The position numbers and the translations under genes were made by a program. From Bacteroidota bacterium (GTDB lineage Bacteria > Bacteroidota > Rhodothermia > Rhodothermales > UBA10348), in the NCBI GenBank assembly GCA_029262835.1, contig JAJCYQ010000099.1, positions 21,256-85,255 of the forward strand: a DNA stretch of 64,000 bases, given 5' to 3'. Numbering within the stretch: the first letter of the stretch is position 1; every line of letters starts with the position of its first letter. Positions 18,309-26,512 of the stretch are shown in pieces. The notes beneath the pieces were generated by a model. The model saw only the letters and a program-made list of their open reading frames with translations. It was not told where the DNA came from and did no database searches.

Positions 18309-20078
18309 TTATGAGTTACCAACGGTACCAACGACCGTTTCGAATGGACCCTGCGCCACCAACCGGCCTGTTTCGAGACGAAACAGCCAGTCACAATTCC
18401 GGACCGTACTGAGTCGATGGGCAATTACAAGGATGGTCTTCGAGCCATGGAGTCGATCAATAGCCTTCATGACCTCCGCTTCCGTGGCCTCATCCAATGC
18501 ACTCGTTGCTTCATCGAGAACGAGGACAGCAGGATCGTGATACAGGGCACGGGCGATTCCAATACGTTGTCGCTGCCCCCCGGACAGCCTGACGCCACGC
18601 TCACCCACTTCCGTGTCCAGACCACTGGGAAGGCTGGCGAACAATTCCTTCAATTGAGCTGACTCCACGGCCTTCTGAATCCGCTCCTCATCGATCTCGT
18701 CATCTGCCAAACCAAACGCAATATTCCGGCGCATTGAATCATCGGTCAGGTAGATGGTCTGGGGTACATAGCCAACCTGTCGCTGCCAGCCTCCCATGTC
18801 CGTTCGGACAGGTATGTCGTCGCAGCGCACTTCACCATCCTGCGGAGCAAGAAGACCGAGAATGACGTCGACCAATGTGCTTTTCCCTGACCCGCTCGGC
18901 CCGACGATACCAACCGTACTGCCGGCCTCTATCCTCAATGTGATCCCATTCAGTGCCTTCTCAACGGTGTCGTCGTATGAAAAGCCGACCGAATCCACGA
19001 CGATGGAGTGCATTCCGTCCGAGATCAATCCAGTCGTTTCCGCCTCGGATGCCTTGGTCAATTGCTTGAACTCATCGTACAATAAATCCACGACCGGAGC
19101 AGAGTAGCGGATGACCTGGGCCGACGCAACCATGCGATTCAATGACGGGATCATGCGGAATGCTGCTGCCACGAAAACACCCAGTGTGGGAAGAAGAGCA
19201 TTCAGATCCGATCCCCTTCCCACCATGACCACTACCAGAATGGCCAAACCCATGACGGCCACGACTTCCAGGAACAGCCGAGGTGCCTGTTGAAGTGTCT
19301 GATAGCGGATGCCGACCTCGAACGACGCGCGGTTATGGACGGAATACTGGGCAGCGAAATGGCGAACACGTCCACCGAGAAGTATGTCCTTCACGCCACC
19401 CAGGCCCTGCAGAAGATGCTGTGACCGGAATCCATCATGATACTGTCGCTTCTGTCCCCAGACAGCCAGTCGGCTCCGCAACGATCGCTGGAAAAGCATG
19501 GCGGTCGATCCAAGGAAAACTATCACGGAAAGCGCGCCTATCGGTTCAAGCCACAGCAGGATTATTCCGATTCCGAAAAGAGTTGACCCTTCCGTCATGA
19601 GAGCAAGCAGATTGGTCGTCGCACCGGTCAACATGCTGACCTCTCCCGTAACATTCCGGATGAGTTCGGACGAATTCCTTTGCAGATGGAACGTGTACGG
19701 CTGCAACAGATACTGCCGAAACAACTCAGAGGAGATGTTTTCAGACAGATTGTAAGAGAACTTGGCCTGTCTCCACGCAAGGAACATCAGGAATACACCT
19801 TTGACCACATAGGTGGATACCAGAAGGCCAAGTGCGCCATAGACCAGCGTGAGGGTGTCAGGATTGCCGAGATAGGCTATCCAAGGGGCTACACGTGGAT
19901 TATCTACGACGAGGTCTGCTTGGGTAATCAACGTAAGGAGCGGCATGACCAACCCCAGGCCCAACGTCTCGAGGATCGCTCCAAGAAGAAGCAATACCCC
20001 CAGAACTCCCGCCTCCTTCTTGAAAGAAGCGGGAATGATGAATAAAACCTTCTTCAGCAGGGAGGGTCCGTTGGTCAC
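18309..20078 (-). CDS. ABC exporter, fused permease and ATPase
   Basis: A 589-residue half-transporter. The N-terminal about 340 residues carry six predicted helices (for example GVLGVLLLLGAILETLGLG and LTLVYGALGLLVSTYVVKGV). The ATPase has Walker A GPSGSGKSTLVD, Q-loop QVGYVPQ, signature LSGGQRQRIGIARAL, Walker B VLVLDEATSALD and H-loop IAHRLST. The start is GTG. In this context it is probably a PglK/Wzk-type flippase for a lipid-linked oligosaccharide, or an exporter of a polysaccharide component. It would work as a homodimer in the inner membrane. Substrate is inferred from context only. Confidence 0.87.
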   Translation of the reverse strand: MTNGPSLLKKVLFIIPASFKKEAGVLGVLLLLGAILETLGLGLVMPLLTLITQADLVVDNPRVAPWIAYLGNPDTLTLVYGALGLLVSTYVVKGVFLMFLAWRQAKFSYNLSENISSELFRQYLLQPYTFHLQRNSSELIRNVTGEVSMLTGATTNLLALMTEGSTLFGIGIILLWLEPIGALSVIVFLGSTAMLFQRSLRSRLAVWGQKRQYHDGFRSQHLLQGLGGVKDILLGGRVRHFAAQYSVHNRASFEVGIRYQTLQQAPRLFLEVVAVMGLAILVVVMVGRGSDLNALLPTLGVFVAAAFRMIPSLNRMVASAQVIRYSAPVVDLLYDEFKQLTKASEAETTGLISDGMHSIVVDSVGFSYDDTVEKALNGITLRIEAGSTVGIVGPSGSGKSTLVDVILGLLAPQDGEVRCDDIPVRTDMGGWQRQVGYVPQTIYLTDDSMRRNIAFGLADDEIDEERIQKAVESAQLKELFASLPSGLDTEVGERGVRLSGGQRQRIGIARALYHDPAVLVLDEATSALDEATEAEVMKAIDRLHGSKTILVIAHRLSTVRNCDWLFRLETGRLVAQGPFETVVGTVGNS

Positions 20079-20122
20079 GTCAATCCGTGAACCTGAATCC
20101 GTATTGGTGTCCAGAGGATCGC

Positions 20123-20623
20123 TCAGTTCGTTGAAACCCTGTCCAATAGAATGGCCAGGGTCGCAGCAGCGGAAATGATCGGAAACAGGTCTCGAATACT
20201 AAACGTTTGGCGAACTACAGATTCAGCACTGAGCACATCGCCAGCTTGGAGAACGGGGTCTGCAGACGAGACGATAATCTGGTTCTCCATCTCAAGGTCC
20301 ATGACGACTTCTCGAGATGACTCTGTCAACCTATATAATTGCAATTGAAAATTCCGGATCGAGCGTCGGGCCCGCTCCGGTACTTGCGGGCCTCCAGCTA
20401 ATGAAATTAATTCGCTGAGACGTGTATCTCGAGGTACCTCATACAATCCAGGAAATCGCATTGCCCCCCATACATGGACTTGGATCGTTACGTCACCCGA
20501 TTCAGAATAATTATAATATGCTGCCGTATTTAGTCGCGACCGGTCAAGATCTGTGTCCTGTCCTTTTGCCAAAAAAGGTGCAGACGTGAATGCGGCGAGC
20601 ACTACCAGGGCTTTTATTGTCAT
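20123..20623 (-). CDS. SLBB-domain polysaccharide export-associated protein
   Basis: About 166 residues from the ATG at 20623, five bp after the autokinase stop. The longer upstream open frame is only a shadow of the Gly-Tyr repeat. It has a signal peptide (MTIKALVVLAAFTSAPFLAKG). The SLBB segment VTIQVHVWGAMRFPGLYEVPRDTRLSELISLAGG is followed by a hydrophobic C-terminal segment (LFPIISAAATLAILLDRV). SLBB proteins form or contact the periplasmic and outer-membrane export channel. This one lacks the Poly_export (Wza N-terminal) domain and is small, so it is probably an accessory subunit partnering the Wzc-type kinase. Confidence 0.78.
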   Translation of the reverse strand: MTIKALVVLAAFTSAPFLAKGQDTDLDRSRLNTAAYYNYSESGDVTIQVHVWGAMRFPGLYEVPRDTRLSELISLAGGPQVPERARRSIRNFQLQLYRLTESSREVVMDLEMENQIIVSSADPVLQAGDVLSAESVVRQTFSIRDLFPIISAAATLAILLDRVSTN

Positions 20624-20627
20624 GAAT

Positions 20628-22997
20628 CTACTTCTTGAAGGGTTGATAGACGATTTCTTCCATCTCCTTGTCAGCATACGTACCGTATCCATAGCCGTAC
20701 CCATAGCCATATCCGTACCCGTTTCCGTACCCTGCGCCATAGCCACCATAAGCACGCTTGGCATCAAATCGGTTGAGAATAATGCCGCTCGGCTTGACGC
20801 CGGCGTCCCGCATCATGTCGGTCGCGGCATCAAGTGCTTTCCAGTGGGTTTCGCCGCTCGATGCGACCATGATGATCATGTCAATGGCGGAGCCAATAAT
20901 AAGCGCGTCCGACACGCTGAGTAGTGGCGGCGTATCGAGAATAATGAGATCATAATGATCCTTCAGCTCGATGAGCAGATCATGCATGCGCCGGGATCCC
21001 AATATTTCACTTGGATTGGGAACGGTCTTTCCGACGGGAAGGAGGGACAAGTCTTCGACGTGCGTCTGTAGCAGCTTCGGGTTGCGAATTGTGGGGTCGA
21101 AGAGCCAGTCCACGAGTCCTGGTTCGCGCTTGAGGCCCAGGTAGCGATGACTGCGAGGCCTTCTCATATCGGCATCAATGAAGAGCGTCCTGCGACCAAG
21201 CTGCGCGTTGGTAATGGCAAGGTTCAGCGACGTGGAGGTCTTTCCCTCTCCCGCCTCAGGGCTGGTAAAGGCAATAACCTTTTCCGTGCCGTCTGGTCGC
21301 GCAAAATCCACATTCGTACGGAAGCGCCTGTAAGCTTCTGCCACCGGCGACATGGGGCTTAGGAGGGTAGCAAGAGACGTATTCAGTTCGCGTCCGTCAA
21401 TGTCTACTAGTTCATCCCCCCCGAACTCGCTTTCAATCGTACGCTGCATGTCGGGGATGATGCCCAGGACGGCATAGCCTCGGTGGCGCAAATCTTCTGG
21501 CCGCGCCACCTTGTTGTCCATAGCATCACGAACGAAAGCGCCCAAAACACCCAATATTCCGCCTAAAATCGCACCTAGCAATAGGTTGAGAGATATCCGT
21601 GGTCCTACAGGGTCATTGGGCACTACCGCCTTATCGATAATATCCACATAACCGAGTTCCGATTCTTCGGCAATCCGCGCTTCCTGCAGATTTTGGAATA
21701 TGGTCGTGTAGAGCTGCGCACTCGTATCCATGTCGCGCTGGAAACGCGCCAGAAGCACTGACTTGTTAGGGATTTTGTTGATTTCCTGTCGATATACGGC
21801 GAGCTGGTGATCAAGAACATCCATCCGGGCCTGGGAGCCCGTCAGTTCAATTCGCTTTTCAATCAGCGTCGTCTGCAAGTCGCCAATGCGCTCGAAGGCC
21901 GTCTCAGCATCGCGCCCCAGGACGACGGTGCCGCTGTCTACGAGCTGATCCGTGTACGCGAGGCTCAGCTCTGCCAGCTGCGCTTTAAAATCCTCAAGCT
22001 TCGTCAGATTGTCCGCATATGTCTTATCTATTGCCGCATTCTGAACGAGATCAGGATTGAGCGATACCTTCTCCGCGTTTTCAAGCTGAAGCTGCGTAAT
22101 CCGCTGGCGGATGGCCACAAGTTGTTCGTCCTCATTCGACCCCATCATGCGAGAGAGCCCGGGCAGGATTTTATTCAGTTCGGCTTCCAGCGTTTGAAGC
22201 TCGGATTCAGATGCACGAATAGAAAATTCAGTACGATATCGCTCTGCCTCTAGCTCCATAACCTGCGTAAGTAGCGCCTGCGCTTCAATCTGCGGGTCCA
22301 CCACGCCCTGTTCTTCGGCGTATCCGAGTATATTTGTTTCTGCCGAGGCAAGCACACTGTCAAACCGTGTCGCTTGTTCTTCCAAGAAGCTGACACCGGC
22401 CGAGGCTCTTCGTCTACTCTGTTGCCGGTTGTAGCTTGTGAACTCATCAGCATACATATCCGCTATCAGTGCCGCCTCGCGAGGAATCGTGCTGCGGCTC
22501 GTGATACGTATTAAGTCAACTTCACGGCTAACGGGTTCAACGATTACATAGCGGGACTGAATACGTTGGGCGACGTCCAAGTGAGTAGGCAACTCACCGG
22601 CAGAGTTTTCACCAAGAACTGTCAACGACTCATTTGTCCCGGGAATCGTGCGCCAATCCATGAGGGCATCGGCGACACGCAGCGCAATCGTTCGTGACTT
22701 GATGATTTCAATCTCATTTGCCACATTTTTATTGCCCATTTGCACACCAATGAGTTCCCCAAGCTGCGGTGATGATGATTCATCATTTATCAGCAATAGA
22801 CTAGATGCTTGGTAAGTGGGAGGCTGAAGATACGTGTACCACGTAACAGCAATTAGGACAATACTGTATCCTACGAGCACATACCACTTGCGAGGGAGTA
22901 TCCGACCGAATACCTCTGAGATGGAAACCTCATCCTCTGGGTATCGGACCTCAGAGCCAGATACGGACGGCGATGCCGGCTGGTTGTTCAGTGTCAT
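20628..22997 (-). CDS. Polysaccharide co-polymerase/tyrosine autokinase (Wzc/BY-kinase type)
   Basis: About 789 residues from the ATG at 22997. Two membrane segments (about 35-55 and about 470-490) flank a Wzz domain with long coiled coils. The cytoplasmic kinase carries AFTSPEAGEGKTSTSLNLA (Walker A), TLFIDADMRRP (Walker A') and LIILDTPP (Walker B). The C-terminus is a Gly-Tyr repeat tail that replaces the usual Tyr cluster for autophosphorylation. It regulates chain length and export in concert with the SLBB protein. It is the first gene of the leftward cluster, divergent from gmd, so it probably follows the main promoter. Confidence 0.9.
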   Translation of the reverse strand: MTLNNQPASPSVSGSEVRYPEDEVSISEVFGRILPRKWYVLVGYSIVLIAVTWYTYLQPPTYQASSLLLINDESSSPQLGELIGVQMGNKNVANEIEIIKSRTIALRVADALMDWRTIPGTNESLTVLGENSAGELPTHLDVAQRIQSRYVIVEPVSREVDLIRITSRSTIPREAALIADMYADEFTSYNRQQSRRRASAGVSFLEEQATRFDSVLASAETNILGYAEEQGVVDPQIEAQALLTQVMELEAERYRTEFSIRASESELQTLEAELNKILPGLSRMMGSNEDEQLVAIRQRITQLQLENAEKVSLNPDLVQNAAIDKTYADNLTKLEDFKAQLAELSLAYTDQLVDSGTVVLGRDAETAFERIGDLQTTLIEKRIELTGSQARMDVLDHQLAVYRQEINKIPNKSVLLARFQRDMDTSAQLYTTIFQNLQEARIAEESELGYVDIIDKAVVPNDPVGPRISLNLLLGAILGGILGVLGAFVRDAMDNKVARPEDLRHRGYAVLGIIPDMQRTIESEFGGDELVDIDGRELNTSLATLLSPMSPVAEAYRRFRTNVDFARPDGTEKVIAFTSPEAGEGKTSTSLNLAITNAQLGRRTLFIDADMRRPRSHRYLGLKREPGLVDWLFDPTIRNPKLLQTHVEDLSLLPVGKTVPNPSEILGSRRMHDLLIELKDHYDLIILDTPPLLSVSDALIIGSAIDMIIMVASSGETHWKALDAATDMMRDAGVKPSGIILNRFDAKRAYGGYGAGYGNGYGYGYGYGYGYGTYADKEMEEIVYQPFKK
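20679..20752 (-). repeat. Degenerate 6-bp (Gly-Tyr) repeat in the autokinase tail
   Basis: A hexanucleotide repeat encoding alternating Gly and Tyr over about 25 residues, close to the C-terminus of the autokinase. Because the unit is 6 bp, slippage would change tail length without shifting frame. Synonymous differences among units argue it is not an assembly artefact. Confidence 0.8.
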
Positions 22998-23147
22998 AAC
23001 TCGGGAAAGAGGGGGCTTCGCCCCGTGGATCACAATGAAAGTGAAGCCTGAAAGTTAATACATTCTCCGTCGGCGTTCTACCTGGTAATGCAGGATTAAT
23101 CGTCTCCGGCTACGTAACTTGCTGACAGCATTTACGAGCCTCTCACC
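22998..23147. promoter_or_regulatory. Divergent promoter region between the autokinase and gmd genes
   Basis: A 150-bp interval separates the starts of two divergent genes, so it must hold promoters for both the leftward cluster and the rightward gmd-ugd pair. A GC hairpin (GGGGC-TTC-GCCCC, about 23010-23023) lies in the autokinase leader. No convincing full -33/-7 pair was identified, so the exact promoters are not assigned. Confidence 0.5.
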
Positions 23148-24185
23148 ATGAAAAAAGCCCTCATTACCGGCGTAACCGGCCAGGATGGCGCCTATTTGGC
23201 CGAGTTCCTCCTTGATAAGGGCTATGAGGTCCACGGCATCAAGCGCCGCTCAAGTTCCTTCAACACGGGACGTATTGACCACCTGTATCAGGACCCGCAC
23301 CACCCGGACCCGCAGTTCATTCTGCATTATGGGGACCTGACGGACGCCACCAACCTCATCCGGATTGTGCAGGAAGTGCGACCAGATGAAATCTACAACC
23401 TCGGCGCGCAGAGCCACGTGCAGGTAAGCTTTGAGACGCCGGAGTACACGGCGAACTCGGACGCATTGGGTGTTCTGAGGCTTTTGGAAGCTGTTCGGAT
23501 TCTGGGGCTCGAGGGTTCGACGCGCTTCTACCAGGCATCTACCTCCGAGCTCTTTGGTCTCGTGCAGGAAGTGCCGCAGCGCGAAACGACCCCCTTCTAC
23601 CCGCGCAGCCCTTACGGCGTCGCCAAGCTCTACGGCTACTGGATTACGGTCAACTACCGCGAGGCCTACGGCATGTATGCCTGCAATGGCATTCTATTCA
23701 ACCATGAGAGCCCCATTCGCGGGGAGACATTCGTGACGCGCAAGATCACGCGGGCGGCCGCGAGCATAGCGAGCGGCCGCCAGGAAAAGCTCTACCTCGG
23801 CAATCTTGACGCCAAGCGCGACTGGGGGCACGCCCGCGACTACGTACGCGGCATGTGGCTCATGCTGCAGCAGGACGCGCCGAAAGACTATGTTTTGGCG
23901 ACGGGCGACACCCACACCGTGCGGCATTTCTGCGAGTTGGCGTTCGCGGCGGCCGGCATTAGACTCGCGTGGGAGGGTTCAGGGACGGAAGAAATCGGCG
24001 TAGACACCGAGTCAGGAGCCGTCCGCGTGGCCGTCGACCCCCGCTATTTCCGCCCAACGGAAGTCGATCTCCTTGTGGGCGATGCTTCGCTCGCCGAGCG
24101 CGACCTCGGCTGGAGTCCGGAGTACACGTTCGCTGCTATGATAGAGGAAATGGTGGCAGCAGACATCAAGGACTTTTCCAAGTAA
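23148..24185 (+). CDS. gmd: GDP-mannose 4,6-dehydratase
   Basis: A 345-residue protein of standard length. The NADP-binding loop is [20 protein letters not shown], followed by [28 protein letters not shown] (catalytic Thr/Ser) and [12 protein letters not shown] (Tyr-x-x-x-Lys). [19 protein letters not shown] is the diagnostic Gmd region. It makes GDP-4-keto-6-deoxy-mannose, precursor of GDP-fucose, GDP-rhamnose or GDP-perosamine. No dedicated reductase or aminotransferase is adjacent; one of the DegT enzymes might take the product. It is the first gene of a short rightward unit with ugd, 27 bp apart. Confidence 0.96.
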   Translation: MKKALITGVTGQDGAYLAEFLLDKGYEVHGIKRRSSSFNTGRIDHLYQDPHHPDPQFILHYGDLTDATNLIRIVQEVRPDEIYNLGAQSHVQVSFETPEYTANSDALGVLRLLEAVRILGLEGSTRFYQASTSELFGLVQEVPQRETTPFYPRSPYGVAKLYGYWITVNYREAYGMYACNGILFNHESPIRGETFVTRKITRAAASIASGRQEKLYLGNLDAKRDWGHARDYVRGMWLMLQQDAPKDYVLATGDTHTVRHFCELAFAAAGIRLAWEGSGTEEIGVDTESGAVRVAVDPRYFRPTEVDLLVGDASLAERDLGWSPEYTFAAMIEEMVAADIKDFSK

Positions 24186-24212
24186 ATATTTCTCACCCAC
24201 ATTTAAGAAAAA

Positions 24213-25538
24213 ATGAAAGTAGGAGTCGTTGGCACAGGCTACGTAGGCCTCGTAACCGGAACGTGTTTTGCCGAAATGGGCTACGATGTCACGTGTGTGG
24301 ACATTGATGAGGCGAAGGTCGAAAAGCTCTCGCGGGGCGAAGCGACAATCTTTGAAACGGGCCTTGAGCTGCTCCTGGAGCGGAATATCAAGGAGGGGCG
24401 GCTGTCTTTTACGACGAAGCTGGAGGATGCCGCGACCACCTGCCGCGTCCTTTTCTTTGCGCTTCCAACGCCGCCGGGCGGGGATGGCGAAGCCGACCTT
24501 TCGTTCGTCGAGGGAGCGGCGCGGGACTTGGCCCGCATCTGGACGGAATCCGGCCGCACGGACTACTGCGTGGTGGTCAATAAATCTACCGTCCCCGTTG
24601 GCACGGCCGACCGCGTCCGCGGAATCATTGAAGCCGAGGGCCACAAGGCGGGCGTGCTGTTTGATGTCGTATCAAACCCCGAGTTTTTGCGCGAGGGCGT
24701 CGCTGTAAGCGACTTCATGAAGCCCGAGCGCATTGTGGTGGGCACATCGAGCGCGCAGGCGGAAGACATCATGCGCTCTATTTATGAGCCCTTTGTGCGG
24801 CAGGGTAACCCGATTCTCATCATGGATGAGCGCTCCTCTGAAATGACGAAGTACGCCGCGAACTCGTTTCTGGCGACCAAGATCTCGTTCATCAATGAGG
24901 TCGCGAACCTCTGCGAGCGTGTTGGGGCAAACGTCGACCACGTGCGGCAGGGCATGGGGACCGACAGCCGCATAGGTAATCTTTTTCTTTACCCCGGCGT
25001 CGGTTTTGGTGGCTCCTGCTTCCCGAAGGACGTGCAGGCGCTGCTCCGTGCGTCCCATGAGAACGACTACGATTTCAAAATACTGGATGCCGTTTTGACG
25101 GTCAACGACCGGCAACGTCACAGCCTCGGAAAGAAAATCGTGGACCACTTTGGCGGCTCGCTCGCGGGCAAGACCATTGCCGTCTGGGGCCTGGCCTTCA
25201 AGGCGAGAACGGACGACGTGCGCGAGTCGCCCGCGCATTTTGTGGTGCGGGATTTGCTCGGTGCGGGCGCGCGGGTACAGGCGTTCGACCCTGAAGCCAT
25301 GGCCACCACGCGCGCCGTATTCGGCGACGAAATCACCTACGGCAAGCAGCCCTACGAAGTGCTCGAAGGAGCCGATGCCCTCGCCATCTGCACCGAGTGG
25401 CACGAATTTCGTCGCCCCGAATACGAGAAGGTCAAAAGCCTGCTTCGCCAGCCCCTCGTCTTCGACGGCCGCAACCTCTACAAGCCCGAGCGCATGCGGG
25501 ACATGGGCTTTGAGTACTACTCCATCGGGCGGCCCTAA
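24213..25538 (+). CDS. ugd: UDP-glucose 6-dehydrogenase
   Basis: A 441-residue protein of standard length. It begins MKVGVVGTGYVGLVTGTCFA (NAD-binding loop), with VVNKSTVPVGTAD, NPEFLREG, and GVGFGGSCFPKDVQAL holding the catalytic Cys. KIVDHFGGSLAGKTIAVWGLAFKARTDDVRESP opens the C-terminal UDP-binding domain. It oxidises UDP-glucose to UDP-glucuronate for the polysaccharide. Its stop overlaps the stop of the convergent wlbA-like gene, so no terminator separates them. An alternative specificity (UDP-GlcNAc or UDP-ManNAc) is less likely from these motifs. Confidence 0.94.
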   Translation: MKVGVVGTGYVGLVTGTCFAEMGYDVTCVDIDEAKVEKLSRGEATIFETGLELLLERNIKEGRLSFTTKLEDAATTCRVLFFALPTPPGGDGEADLSFVEGAARDLARIWTESGRTDYCVVVNKSTVPVGTADRVRGIIEAEGHKAGVLFDVVSNPEFLREGVAVSDFMKPERIVVGTSSAQAEDIMRSIYEPFVRQGNPILIMDERSSEMTKYAANSFLATKISFINEVANLCERVGANVDHVRQGMGTDSRIGNLFLYPGVGFGGSCFPKDVQALLRASHENDYDFKILDAVLTVNDRQRHSLGKKIVDHFGGSLAGKTIAVWGLAFKARTDDVRESPAHFVVRDLLGAGARVQAFDPEAMATTRAVFGDEITYGKQPYEVLEGADALAICTEWHEFRRPEYEKVKSLLRQPLVFDGRNLYKPERMRDMGFEYYSIGRP

Positions 25539-26434
25539 CGCAGACTCTCGGCCAGTTCGATCGCCGGGCGGGTGTCAGCAAGTCCAAAGCCGCCTCCCGC
25601 CAGAATGTCTTCGTATACGCGCGTGTGCAGATCAGTGAACCCACCGCTGAACTCAAAGGTCTCGCCATCAAATTCCAGGCAGCGCCACGTCGGTTGCCCG
25701 GCTGTCATAGCCTCGTCAGGCAGATCATGGGCGTCGACTGAGAGAAACCACTCGACATCAGCATGCTCGAGCTCAAGTACGCCTCCCATGTGACGATCGC
25801 TCCGCCTGGTGATCCGGCTGCCCGAAACAGCTCCGAATATCCAGATGAGCATGTCAAAAAAGTGGATACCAATGTTGGTGGCCACTCCTCCAGACTTGTG
25901 GATATCACCTTTCCACGAATGGTGGTACCAGGTGCCACGGGAGGTGATATAGGTAAGCTTTACATGGTGCCTCCCGCCGTTCGTCTTCCGCTCCGCCTGC
26001 ATGCGCTCGCGGAGTGAAATAATGGCAGGGTGCAATCGTAGCTGCAGCACATTGTAGATTTTCTGACCTGTCTCCTCTTCCAATTCCATGAGAGCGTCGA
26101 CATTCCAGGGGTTCAGTACCAGAGGCTTCTCGCAGATGGCATCTGCACCTACCCGAAGCGCGAAGCGCATGTGGGCGTCATGCAGGTAATTGGGCGAAGC
26201 AATACTCACGTAGTGTAAGCGCTCGTCGGACCCTGCATGCCGCAGCTTTTCGATGTGCCTGTCAAACCTCTCGAACTCTGTAAAAAAGGCCACATCCCGG
26301 CTGTAGGAGTCGAGTATACCCACGGAATCGTGAGGGTCAAGAGCTGCCACCAGGCGGTTGCCAGTGTCCTTGACGGCTTTCATGTGGCGCGGAGCAATAT
26401 AGCCAGCTGCGCCAATCAGGGCGAAGTTTTTCAC
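25535..26434 (-). CDS. wlbA: WlbA/WbpB-type UDP-N-acetylglucosaminuronate 3-dehydrogenase
   Basis: About 299 residues. The chosen start is the GTG at 26434, giving VKNFALIGAAGYIAPRHMKA, which matches the family N-terminus; the extra upstream residues do not. AALDPHDSVGILDSY and SIASPNYLHDAHMRFALRVGADAICEKPLVLNPWN (the EKP motif, about 95-100) are typical Gfo/Idh/MocA. Family members oxidise the 3-position of UDP-GlcNAcA before a WbpE-type transamination. With a DegT aminotransferase and the WbuX-HisH-HisF set, the window has most of the ManNAc3NAmA chemistry. A 6-bp-stem hairpin (26462-26476) lies between it and cysNC. Confidence 0.88.
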   Translation of the reverse strand: MKNFALIGAAGYIAPRHMKAVKDTGNRLVAALDPHDSVGILDSYSRDVAFFTEFERFDRHIEKLRHAGSDERLHYVSIASPNYLHDAHMRFALRVGADAICEKPLVLNPWNVDALMELEEETGQKIYNVLQLRLHPAIISLRERMQAERKTNGGRHHVKLTYITSRGTWYHHSWKGDIHKSGGVATNIGIHFFDMLIWIFGAVSGSRITRRSDRHMGGVLELEHADVEWFLSVDAHDLPDEAMTAGQPTWRCLEFDGETFEFSGGFTDLHTRVYEDILAGGGFGLADTRPAIELAESLR

Positions 26435-26512
26435 GGAGAAGGGTTTACTTTTGGGTGAACGGTGGGCGTAGCCCACTAAGGTACGACAGAACAATCCTCG
26501 CGCCCTGAGCCC

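Noticed and set aside
20624..20767. N-terminal extension of the SLBB protein
   Set aside because: It is the shadow of the Gly-Tyr repeat in the autokinase; a good signal peptide starts at 20623.
26462..26476. Hairpin between cysNC and wlbA as a terminator
   Set aside because: The stem is only 6 bp with a 3-nt loop and no T-run follows on the minus strand.
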